In this document: positions 40,001 through 52,000 of the stretch, piece by piece
Numbering within the stretch: position 1 is the first letter of the stretch
Layout: every line of letters begins with the position of its first letter
Assembly: GCA_905178155.1 (NCBI GenBank)
Contig: CAJINV010000003.1
Coordinates: 5,484,728 to 5,545,775 of the forward strand
From: Amoebophrya sp. A120
Taxonomy: Eukaryota; Sar; Dinophyceae; Syndiniales; Amoebophryaceae
Length of the DNA stretch: 61,048 bases
Direction of reading: 5' to 3'
The notes under the pieces: generated by a model
The model's database searches: none
What the model was told of the DNA's origin: nothing
The model's input: only the letters and a program-made list of their open reading frames with translations
Program-made: the position numbers and the translations under genes

Positions 40001-43000
40001 GGGTCTAGAAAGTTGTGACGCGGAACTGTGGATGATGAAAACATTTCCGAAATAAAAATGCAGCCAAGCATGAGAAGTTTGCGGAACGCTTTCCCGTAGG
40101 CGTTGCCTTGCGCATGAAGAGAAGCTGCATCTTCGTAATGACAGTTCCAGTTGCAAGACTAGCTAGCATTACAAGTTCCAATTATTTTCCAGACCCCGAC
40201 ATATTTGCAATGCATAGGGTCAGTAGTTAGGCAAAAGATCGTCTCCACGGCGCCATGAGCCGTATCGTGTCTACAGTAGTTATGATCGCCCGTTACGCCG
40301 TGGGAATGCGTATGAGGACTCTGACTTGACCACTTCTGGCACTGCCTCCCGGATCTCGTTCGGGTCTGGCACCCAACGTAGCCGCTGCCGTCCCCGGGAC
40401 TATTCGGAATCCTTTCGTCGCAAGCACTTTGTCGCTTCTCGGCCCCAACGGGATCGCAGAGCTCGATCGGCACGTTCGGATCCAGAGTGTAGCACCAGAT
40501 CGTGGGTTGATTGTCAGTTGTGTCCCCGGGTCGCGGAAAATCGGGGTTGCGGCAGTAGTTGTGGTCCCCAACGGACTTAAACGAACTTGCGTCGTGCGGG
40601 GTCTGGCTCGTCCACTTCTGACAGACTCGCCCGGACCGCGTCCGGGTCTGGCACCCCACGTAAGCTGTGCCCGCGCCTCTTAGCGTCTCGTCGCACGGAC
40701 TTTGTCGCTTGCGAACCAAGGGATCCTCCAACGGCAACCCGTCGCCCGTTCTCAAGCTCGGGTCCGAAGTGTAACAAAAAATCGACGACTGTGTCGAAGA
40801 AGATACCAGTGTGTGCCGCAAGAAGTTGTGGTCCCCAGCGTGGGCCGCGTTGGTACCGGAACCCCCGTCAAACGTATCGTGCGTGTGCGGTGACTGGTCC
40901 GTCCACTTCTGGCACGGGACGCCCTCCAAAGTTCGGGTCGCGCAGCCGACGTAATTTATTGTCCATTTCGCCGCGTCGGTGTCTTCATCCACGTCCGCCT
41001 CGTCGCACAGAGACGTGTCGCTGTGCGGCACAGCGTATCGCTTCGCGGACGCGGCCAACTCGCAACCCCCCGTCGTGGCGTCCACGCGGCAACTGTTCAC
41101 CGCCCGTTGCCGCCGCAGCATCGCTCCCTCCTCGCCGGTTACCAGCACCTGAAAACCGCGGTCGGACTCCGGCGAGAGGTCCTCCACGTTCAGCCCCTTG
41201 TGGTAGGTGCACTGCTCTGTGTGGCCCGAGGTGTAGTGAGGCGTCTCCGGCATGGAAGAGAAAAAGTTCCGCCGCGAACCGTCTGCCGCACAGCTGGAGG
41301 AGGTCGAGGACGCCGTGGCGCGGAAAGCGATGCGCACTTTGTACACCTGGGAGACGTGCTCCAGGTCCAGCAGCAGCCACGGGCAGCGCTGCTCCCGGGA
41401 CACCCAGGATCCGGTTGTGAAGGATCGATCTAAAACGAACCGAGGCTCGTTACTCGAGGCTCCGGTCGTCCGATAGGCCTCACTCGACGCCAGTACGTGC
41501 GTTCGATCATTTGGGAGGAGGGATTCCAGCTGCGCCTCCTGCCGGCCCCACCTCAGCGGGGAGCCAAACATGTTATCAAATGCAAATATCTCTGGGTCTG
41601 GAAGAATGCAAGACTTGGTGGGTTGGTTGGTTGGTTGGTTGGTTGGTTGGTTGGTTGGTTGTTTGGTTGGTTGGTTGGTTGGATAGCGCCTGTCGCCGGT
41701 AATGCATAACCAGGCAGCTGCGCAGATTTTTAGAGGGCCTCCTGATGCCTATTCCGCATGAAAAATGCCCTCTACATGTAAGTAGCACAAACTGGACCCC
41801 TCTTGCTGGTCATGCAATACTGGTTTTTTTAGAATGCAGCGACAGTGTCATAAGTTGCAACCTTCCGGACCCAGACATATTTGCAATGCATACACGTCGG
41901 GGTCTAGCAACGTGGACCCGTAGCGCGCTCCTGGCACGGGGGAGTGCGGCTCCGCGTTCTGCGACGCGGGAGGGCCCGCCGCGTCGCCCCAAAAAACCGA
42001 GAAGGAGGCCCGACTGTGATCTGGGAGCGGCAGCCGCACGCGCAGCTGGGACTCCCCGCTCGGAATCTGAATATTCAGCAAAGCGCGAAAGGGACTGTTA
42101 TCGTACGAAAAAAGTGTTTCACTGTAAGGATTTTGCAGGTTTTGCATCACAAGTTTATTCTACATGACAGAGAAAATTTGCCATGCAAGGTTCCTAAGGG
42201 AAAACACACCTAAAAATCCACTGTCTTGCAGCATGTGTAGGAAGACAAACACTTGTGAGATGCAATTTCTGCATTACAAGTTTACAGTGAAACAGTTTTT
42301 TCTGGCGATAACTGTCCCCGCGGCTGCAATGCTCGTCGCGCACCACTCCGGTGGAGGCGTCAACTACGTGATGCAAAACCTGCGCCGGGCATGCGCTGAT
42401 CGTGTTGGTGCCAACAGGCTGGAGCTGCGCGACCGAGGCCGACGTCGCCGCCACGTGGACACGAGGTAAGAATGTTACCAGGGGGAACGTGACCGCGTCC
42501 TTGTAACACCCCATGGCAACTTCACCATCGGCCAGAGGATTGGCCGGAGACGAGTCGACCGATGTTGCAATATCAGCTCCGCACGGATCGTCAAGCCACA
42601 GCTGCATGCCTGCAACTACTACGTGCCACACATTATGTTCGTTCACCCGCAGCTCCTGCAGACACAGACCGTTGTCCGAGTTATACTTCGTCACGGCGAT
42701 GGACCTTATGCCGGCTCTCGGGATATGGAGACTACCGAACGTCGCCTCGACCCACGCGTCTGGTGTCACAGGCACCGACACGCTCTCGGTGGCTTCCTCG
42801 CCAGTTGTGGACTTCACCGTGATGTCAAAAGACCCGGCGCCCGCGCTTACACTGTGGCGACACGCTTGTATACTTACCCTGAGCGCTGTGGGCGACGCCG
42901 TCTGGTGCTGCGGGCTCGGAAACAAAACGGGCAGCGGCCACCGTGCGTGCGTGGATTTAAAGCAGTTGGCCCCCCTACTTGTGCAGTCATTCCCAAACCA

Positions 43001-46000
43001 CCACTCCTCGCTCAAGAGGGAAAACTGCTGTCCGAGGTCATCCTCCAGTTTGATACTCGACAGGCAGACGTCGTTGGAAGCTGTGGTGGCATATGAAACG
43101 CCTGCAAGATACACGATGCCGCGCTGTAAGAGAAGGGGATTCGCAAAGTCCTTCCGCAGAGTCGTGCCCGGGTTAGGAAGATCGAAATCGAGTGTGTGCA
43201 CTGCGAAGTTGGTCGCGTCTTCTCCCGCTCGAAGGAGCATCTTCACTGGGACGTCTCCTCCGCTGTCGGAGCTGTACTCCGTGCTGCACGATTGCACCTC
43301 GACGGTGGCTAGCTGCGCGACCGAGGCCGCCGCCGCCACATTGACAGGAGGTAAGAATGTAGTTCGCATGTGGAACGTGACCGCGTCCTTGTAACACCCC
43401 ATGGCAACTTCACCATCGGCAAGAGGATTGGCCGGAGACGAGTCGACCGATACTGCAAGATTAGCTGAGCACGGATTGCCAAACCACAGCTGCATGCCGG
43501 CAATCACCACCTCGTAGTCCCTGGGTTTTTCCGCGATCCGCAGCCCCTGGAGACACATACCGTTGTCCGTGTTATAGTTCGTCAAGGCAATGGACCTTAT
43601 GCCGGCTCTCGGGATCTGCCAACTACCGAACTCCACATCGACCCACTCGTCTGATGCCGCAGGCACCGTCGACATGGTCTGGGTGACTTCCTCGCCAGTC
43701 GTGGACTTCAGCGTGATGTCTAAGGACCCGGCGCCCGAGCTTGTACTGTGGCGACACGATTGTATCTGTACACGGAGCTGATTGACCGGCGCCTGCTGCT
43801 GCGCGCTAAGAATCAAAACGGGCAGCGGCCACCGTGCGTGCGTGGATTTGAAGCAGTTCGCCCCTCTGCTTGTGCAGTCATTCCCAAACCACCACTCCTC
43901 GCTTAGCAGGATAAACTGCTGTCCGAGGTCATCTTCCAGTTTGATACTTCGCAGGCAGACGTCGTCGGAAGCTGTGGTGACATATGAAACGCCTGCAAGA
44001 TACGTGATACCCCGCTGTAAAGGAACGGGATTCGCGAAGTCCTTCCGCAGAGTCAGGCCAGGGTTAGGAAGATCGAAATCGAGTGTGTGCACTGCGAAGT
44101 TGGTGTCGTCTTCTCCTGCTCGAAGGAGTATCTTCACGGGAACGTCTCCTCCGCTGTCGGAACTGTACCCCGCGCTGCACGATTGCACCTCGACGGTGGA
44201 CACAGAAATGACATTACTCGGCTGATTTTTTACACTCGTTGCAATGTCGATATAGTCAGCCTTGAAGGAGAAAGCGTCCTCGAGGGCCAAGGCAGTCACA
44301 TCCTGCGTCATTGGATACGGGGAGGCCACCACGCCTTCACCTGTCCGGTCGCGCCAGTCGTGCCCGGCAAACGCAGTCCCGAACCCGCAGGCCTGACCGT
44401 CGGCGAAGCCCGTCATGTTCGAGGCAACTGCGCGCCCGGTCAGGTTCCAACGGCCCAAGCAAACAACACCGGCGGCGGAGGATCCCCGAAGAAACGCACT
44501 GAAATCACGCCCCGGCCCCTGGTGCGGAACTACCAGGGACGCGCCGAACGTTGCGAACGCGGTCGCCGTGAGGTCCAAATGTGGCACCACGCCCGCGCCG
44601 CCCATGTCCTCGAACATCCCGCCCAGCTCCGGGACGCGACTCAGGTCCCAGCGCTGCAGGTCGGGGTCTGCATGTCTGGCTTGGGCGAACAGGCTCTGCA
44701 AGGCCCCCGTGCCTTCTGCACCGGTCGTGGTCGTCCCTTCGCGCACGTACACGTGGGCTATGGAAGTGTCAGAGCCGAAATTGACGAAATCGAAAAATTT
44801 GCGACGCACAAAATCGATGTTAGTTGGAGCTTCAGTTTTCAAGTGGCGCATCGCAAATTTCGGGAGCACCCAAATCCAGTCTGTCATGCTGCTTGGGCAA
44901 AGAAGACTGCTCCTGTCATGCTACTCTGGAAGCACATTGCATACCCCAAAACAGGCTTACAGTCGGTCAAGTCTCATAATTTGCCTGCTCCCCTCCAATT
45001 CAGGCCTTCAGTGGCCTACATTTTATGCATCACAAGTTTTTCGATTTTGTCGATTTCGATTCTGACACATCCATATGGGCCCCGCAGATGGTAAGCCGAT
45101 CATCGCCAAAGCCGTAAAGCGGTGCGTTGGAGGTGCGGTCTGCTTGGGCCAGCACGTACACATATTTCACCGGTTGCTTCGCCCACAGTTTGCCCGCGTC
45201 CAGGGAGACCACCGTGCCGCCTTCGCTGCCCGGCGCGACGCGCCCGAGCTGAATGTAGTCCACGCCCGCCACCATCTGTCCGCCCGTGACCAGGGCGTAC
45301 AGCTCTCGCGCGATGGCGGCGTGGTTGCTCGATTGATCTTGGTCCACGGTGATCGGGGGATCCAACCACACGGTAGCATGGTCCAGCCGTGCCAGCACGC
45401 CCGGATCTGTATCCTCCCGGTTGAACAGGTGCAGGTGGGACAAATGCCGCCTCACCCCGCCCCGCCACGGGGTGGGTTGCACCCGCCACCAGTTGAGACC
45501 CGTCTCCGGGGTGCTCGAGGTAGCGCCGGTCCCCGCTGTGAAAGCGCAGGTAGCGCCCCAATCCGAGTTGCCACTCACGTAGCTGAGCGGGTTTGTCGCC
45601 ACTTTGTCCAAGTAACTGCTGCTGCTGGTATCAATACTGGACTGCTGGGCCATCAGGTCTGCCGCGGCCACCCGTCTTGTGGTATCCGTCAACCCGCCCA
45701 TACCGTTCTCATGAGGAAAACTCCCTCCTCCCCAAGAACCGCATATTGACGATGCACGAAAGCCGAAAAAAATTATGCTGCTTGTGCCTATTGGTGCGCG
45801 CACTATCTAGCACACTTGGGCTGGCAAAAATCTGTGCGCGCGTTTTAGTCGACAGTCGAAACTACATATTGCACTATCATGCTAGTAAAGGGCTGGACTT
45901 CTTCTAGAAAGAACCTCAGCAGATCTAAAAGTCGCCCCCTATCCCTTGCATGCCGCAAGAAGACAAAGACGACTTCGGTCTGGGCCTCATACCAATCCCC

Positions 46001-49000
46001 TTTCGCGTATTTTGGCGAGGAGTCATCTATGAAAGCGCCAGAACCGAAATTCACTACAGAGTTGCAATAATTTGCGACACATGATAGAATCGCTACCAGT
46101 TAGCAGCCCAATCTCTGAGCGGCGCGTGACAAACTTCTGCAGCACCCAAATCCGGTTTGCCATGCTATAGCCGTTGAGGCAAAAATGACATCTGTTATCA
46201 TGCTCCTTCGGTAGGTGTATCTCGAGCCCTAAAGAGGCCTAGTACAAGCGGCCTCACTTGCCTTCTCTGCAAGACAGGCACTTTTTGCCTCGCATATTGT
46301 ATAATTATGCCCATGCAAGTTTTTCAACTTTGTGTTTGTCAACTTCGGTCCTGACGCTTCCATAGCATTTTTCCTCTCAATACGTGAGGCTCGGGAAAGC
46401 CCACACACTCGTGTCCGCGTTCAAAAACCGAGAGCCCTGGAACATACGGGAAAGCTATCGCGGAGGAGATCCCCCCTCCCCAGATTGAAGCGGCACGCTT
46501 CTGAAACTTCGTCACACTGATTCGCGGCTACCGATCGTGCCTGTCTTGCAGGGGGGCAAATCCAGAAAGTCCGCCGCATTGTGCAGGCGGTTTGTGATGC
46601 TTGCTGTTACTAGAGCCACAAGGCGTCGCGCGTCCGTCATGCTACCTCAGCGCCTACCTCAGAACATCCCTGCCCAGGCTTTGCGTCTGCCTGCAGTCCC
46701 TCACACACTGCAAGACGGGGCTGATTCGTGTACGCAAATTCCGCATCACTGATTTCGATTCAAATACTTACGAGAAGGGGGGATTTTTCTTCTTGATAAA
46801 AGCGTCAAGGCATTCGGCGCCTCAACGTGTCGAAGATTGTCTAACCCCAGCCAATTCCCGTAGCTTCCTGTGTAAAAAAGTGCCCACCCTGTGAATATAT
46901 ACGAGTACAGCTTCTTGCCGCGCTAAACAGACCGCGGCGCTGCCCTTATTTCTGTCTCTTCCTCCAGGTCCAGCATCGACGACGAATTACGCGTAGCATG
47001 CTTGGCCTTTCCATGTATCTATGTGCAAACTGTGGCCGCGGTAAGTGGCTGTCACGCAAGCAAGCTCTGTCATGCCGACACCGAAATGCGAGCATCCTCA
47101 ACATCTACCGGCCACCGTGCCAACTTTCCAACAGGAAATCATGCAGCACAGCATCGCACTCACTTACTTGTGCCCAAACTTGCCATGCCCAGGCCCATCT
47201 CGCAGCAGAGTTCCTGAATTTATGTGCGCTGGAGGGGCGTGGCTCGCGTACTTACTAGTACCTTCTTCTCGGGGCAACATGAAGGTTATTTGGGGCTGCT
47301 CCACAGGGTGGGGACGTTTTCGCACAGGATACTTCGTTAAATCTGAACAAACTTCCCACATCCGTGACGGTGGACGCCATCAGCCGCCGCACGGACGGCA
47401 GCTTGACCCCCGGTTCGAAGCCCTCAAACAGAGACGGCGCGGTAGCCAAGGAGTCCAGAGACCACGCCGAGCTTGCGGAGGAGCCAAGGTCTCCGAAGTT
47501 ACCCTGAAGCTCTCCCTTGTAGGAACTCATCGCCGGTCGCTATTCTGAATAAAAACGTCCCCCCCCAGAGTTATCATGCAAATCTGCATGCCAAAAAAGT
47601 TCCTCGTGCGGAGCTCCGTGGGAACCACTTTCATTCTAGTCGTGTTTTGGAATTTTTCATGCTACAATTATCAGCGTCATGCGCTAGATCTGTGACGCTT
47701 CGGAAGTAGCTCAACAGGGTTACACTCTACAGGGACAAGCTTGTCATGCGAAACAACCAAAGCTGGCTGGTTTGTCGTAGCAGATTTCCCATCTTGACTA
47801 TGGTGCGAGGACATTTTTACTCAGGATAGTCGCAGCGTGGAGGTCATCGTCCGACTCGTCACTCTGATCGGGGTATTCAACAAAGACTGCAGCTGCTGCA
47901 GACCGTCGTGAGCGTAGGCGTAGTCGGCGCTCTTTCCACCTGTGTCCGTCGGCCGCCCCGCTGTAGTGGTCTTCGCACTCCCGGGTATATCCAGTGCCGT
48001 CCGAACTAGAGAGAGGTCGGACCTTGCTCCGAGAAGTTGTTGGTGGTCCATCGCAGGGAAAAAGTGTTTACAGCGACACGACACTTGTCGCAACTTTAGC
48101 AACACAGACTTGCCCTGCATTGCAGAGATGAAAACTTGCCATGCAAAGATCCTACGGGACGAAAACACGTATGAAACGAGGCTCGCCATGCCTTTCCAGC
48201 ATGAGAGAGGTTGTCTGTCTTGCACGTTCTGCAACACAATGTGTAACTGTAAAACGCTTTTTTCGTTGCATATGGTCCATCCCTTGTTCATTCGCCGTTC
48301 TTCCCCGAGCCTCATACTCCCCGGACAGGTGGTTTGCAAAGAAAACTTGCTCGTAGGCAGAGCCGTCGCTGGCAAACACGAGCGCGCGGTTTTCTCTGGG
48401 CATTGGCATCAGTGCTGAGGAGGTGGTGCTCGCCGGACTCTCCTGGAACAACGCTGGCCTTGCGAAGTAGTCTTGTGAAGCCACGGCACCAGCAAGGTGG
48501 CTCAGCGGGTACGGAACACCGCTGGCGGCACTGATCGTATGCTCACCTCGTCCCCTCGCGTCTGGTCCTTGGATGCCGAGGTCGGACGGCAAAAATGTTC
48601 GGCTGCGTCGGGTACACTCTCCGAAAATTTTCACTTCGTTCAGCTGCAGCCTCCGGCCGATCGTGGTTTTCCACTGGCGGTCTGGTAACTCAACAAACAC
48701 GTAGCGCCCGACCGCAACTCCCGGCGGGCAGAACGCCGTGAGTTTCCACATAGGCTCGGCCGCGTCGGCAGGAAGTCCCGCAAAACCAACGCGCTCGAAG
48801 CCGTACCGCATCGTCCGCAGGACCCGAGCCGGGGATATGCCGTACCTTTCCACGCCTGAAGCTACCTCATTCGCCCCGGAGGGGTCCAGGCTAAAGGATC
48901 CGCACCATACCACCCGTCCGCGAGGAGCGAAGCCATCTCCCTCGTCCTGTCCATCTTCGTCGTGCCTCGCCGTGGACTGCGCCTGACCCTGCTGCGACTC

Positions 49001-52000
49001 CAGATCCACCTCGCCAGCGGCACCAACAGAAAGTGGCTGTCCTCCCTCGTCCCCCAAGACAACGTCATCGATATTGTAGTGCGTCATCGGGTTGTAGTTG
49101 TGACAACCTGAGCTGCCGAATGCACAACTGGAGTAGTATCAAATGCAAATGCGTGTCTGGGTCTGGAAGAATGCACGTTTGTCATGCTTGTCATCTCACA
49201 TCATGAGTCTTCAACTTGTCAGTAACGCATGAGCAGGAAAAACGTGTCTCGCATGTATGCAAAAATGCAGTTTGATGCCATGCGGAAAGCAAAACACATT
49301 GGAGTCCAAAACGTTGTGGAGGTGCGTGGCTGCGTATTGCAGTCGTGCGTCCAGAATTCACAAACTAGCATCACACGCTTTCATCCCACACCAAGACATA
49401 TTTGCAAAAATGCATAAGTTGGAAACCCCAACGATGACACGCGAATTCGGCGTCCAGGAGTAGGCCTGCTCGGTCGTGCACTCTGACAGACCATCCATGA
49501 AGAGTAGGCACGGCTTTGTGGTGAATATTTCAACGCGCGTGATCCGCCTCGGCCGATCATAGCGCCCTGCCACATTCATTTGGTACCATGCAAGGCGGAT
49601 GAACCATTTGGGCACGTACGCATCCGTTCGAGTCGTACTGCACTCCGTCGTGTGGTCGCCGTCGCTGCAGAGCCCCGCGTGGTTCATCATGTGGTCCGTA
49701 CTCAACTCCGCGGGTCCAAGCAAGCGAATCTCGTTTGACAAAACGCGACTTCTGGTGGTCGTGCGCAGTATCCTGAGTAAAAACGTACCCACACCAGAGT
49801 TGTAATGCAGATTTGCAAAGACAGGAAGACTTGTAATGCGCATCCGCATGAGAGCCATTTCCAATCGTGTTTTGGAATTTGTGATGCTGTGAACAGGATG
49901 AGCAGATGAATCTGTGATGCGGCTGCACTTGCTAACCTGCACTACACTGCAGAGTGCAGCTTGTCATGCGTGACTCACAAAACTCCTAGGCTTGTGTTGC
50001 AAAATCCCCATCCTGACTCTGGTGTGGGTACGTTTTTACTCAGGATACGCAGCAGTTTTGCGGTAGCCGACGAGAGAGAGCCCCTGCTGCCATCCTCTGC
50101 CACGACCGATGCGGGCGGCGAGGAGGTTGTTCTTGGGGTACTACCTCCAGACCCGCCTGCTGGTGCAGATGAAGACCGGCCGGAGGTAGAAGCGACCTGA
50201 TTGGCTGGAACAAGGGGTAGCACTTCCTGCTCCTCGAAAATCAGATCGGGCAACGCGTTGGAGTACGGCTGCGAGACCGTGCGATGCTGCACAGAATCCT
50301 GTGTGCGGTAGAAATACGTATTCGCAGCGAGGCGGTCGGCCCCCTCGACGTCGCTGTCGCTGAGGCGGTCTGCCTGCAGGGGGTCCTCACAAATGGGATG
50401 GTCGGGGGCAAGATCAGGATTGGTGAACCCATCGCTGATCCCCTCCGCGCGAGCCTTCGCATACAACACCCCTCCAGAGTCGAGGGGCGTTAGCCCGGCC
50501 GCACAACTGCGAAACCTCTCGCACGCAACGCCCTCCGCTACGCGGAAGAAGTTGCACGCCAAGTCCTCTGCGCACTCCGCCGCACATGCGCTGTAAGTGT
50601 GATACTCTGGCAGGGTGTCAACGTCGGACTCGATCTTGTAGGATTCGACTCGGTCGTTCTCTGGAGCACAGTTTGCATTGGTGGCCATGCGAAGGAAAGA
50701 AACTCCTACTCCCAACACGTCGTCACTGGTGAAAGAACGAGTCTTCGATGAGCGCGTCGACCGCCCTAGCGGCACACAAGCCTCCAACACCGTTCCCGGG
50801 TCCGTAGTAATGCACCAGATTATCAAATGCAAAAATGTCTGGGTCTGGAAGAATGCAAGACTTGTCATGCATGTTTATCATGACCCATGATGCCTGTAAT
50901 GCTTGACCTAGCATCGCAGACTTTTAGAGCGCTTCCTGAACCTTATACACCTTCCGCATGAGAAATGCCGTGTCCGTGTAGCAACAACGAACTGTCCCCC
51001 TTTTGCTGGTCACGCAATAGAATTTTTTTTGGATTCCAAAAACAGAATGACAAGTTGCAATCTTCCCGACCCAGACATTTATTTTTGCAGTTGATACAGA
51101 TGCTCGTGTACCCATTCGGGTTGCGGCAGAAGTTGTGGTCTCCGAGTCCTCCGTCGCCATCAAGATCAGTGCCGTGCGTGTGCGGAGACTGCGCCGTCCA
51201 CTTCTGGCACAGCCTTCCCGTGATGGTCCGGGTCTGGCAGCCACGATAGGTCGCGCCGCTGTCCAGGGTGGACATGCTTTCATCGCAAAAAGTGACGTCG
51301 GTTCGCGGCAACCGCAAGTGCGGTGCGGTTTGCAACTGCAACTGCAATTTCCGCGCGCGATCGTAGTGGTCCACCTTACGCAGGTAGGGCATCCCTAGTG
51401 GATTCGTGTCCACATCCTCGAAGTCGAAGGGAAGCCCGAAGACTTGAATCTCGGCCACGGCGAGACGGCGAAAGCTATCGGCGCTCCTTTTCTTGGCATT
51501 CACCCACAGGTACCTCCCCTTCTTTCGGTAGTACTTACAATTGGCAACGAGCCGACGCGGTGTCGATCGGCGGTCCCGCATACTCACCAGAGAGGGACTC
51601 GTTTGCACGGACGGAGCCTGGTCGAGCAAAGACCGGCGATTCAGCTCGGAGAGGTCCGCTCCGTACGAGTGGCCAAAGTACTCCGTTGGAGAGTACGACA
51701 CATCGTTTCCGCATCTGCCCCGCGCGTCGCTTGCCACCAGCAGGTCGAAGCACCCCCTTCCGGTGTCATCATCTGTTCCTGAGTAGCTGGAACCAGTGTC
51801 CCCGCACACAGGAATCTTGGAAACGCCGGTTTGGAGGGGTACGGTGTGTGTGGGGTCTACCCAATCTTTCTGCGCGCAAGAGACCTCGCCAAAATCCCGG
51901 TCCACGAACGAGAGAGTGCTCTCGCCTTGTGTGTCAACAGCATCGGAGAATGCGAGGGTGTCGCGGCCACGGTGGCTAAAGAGGTCGAAACCGCAGTCCG

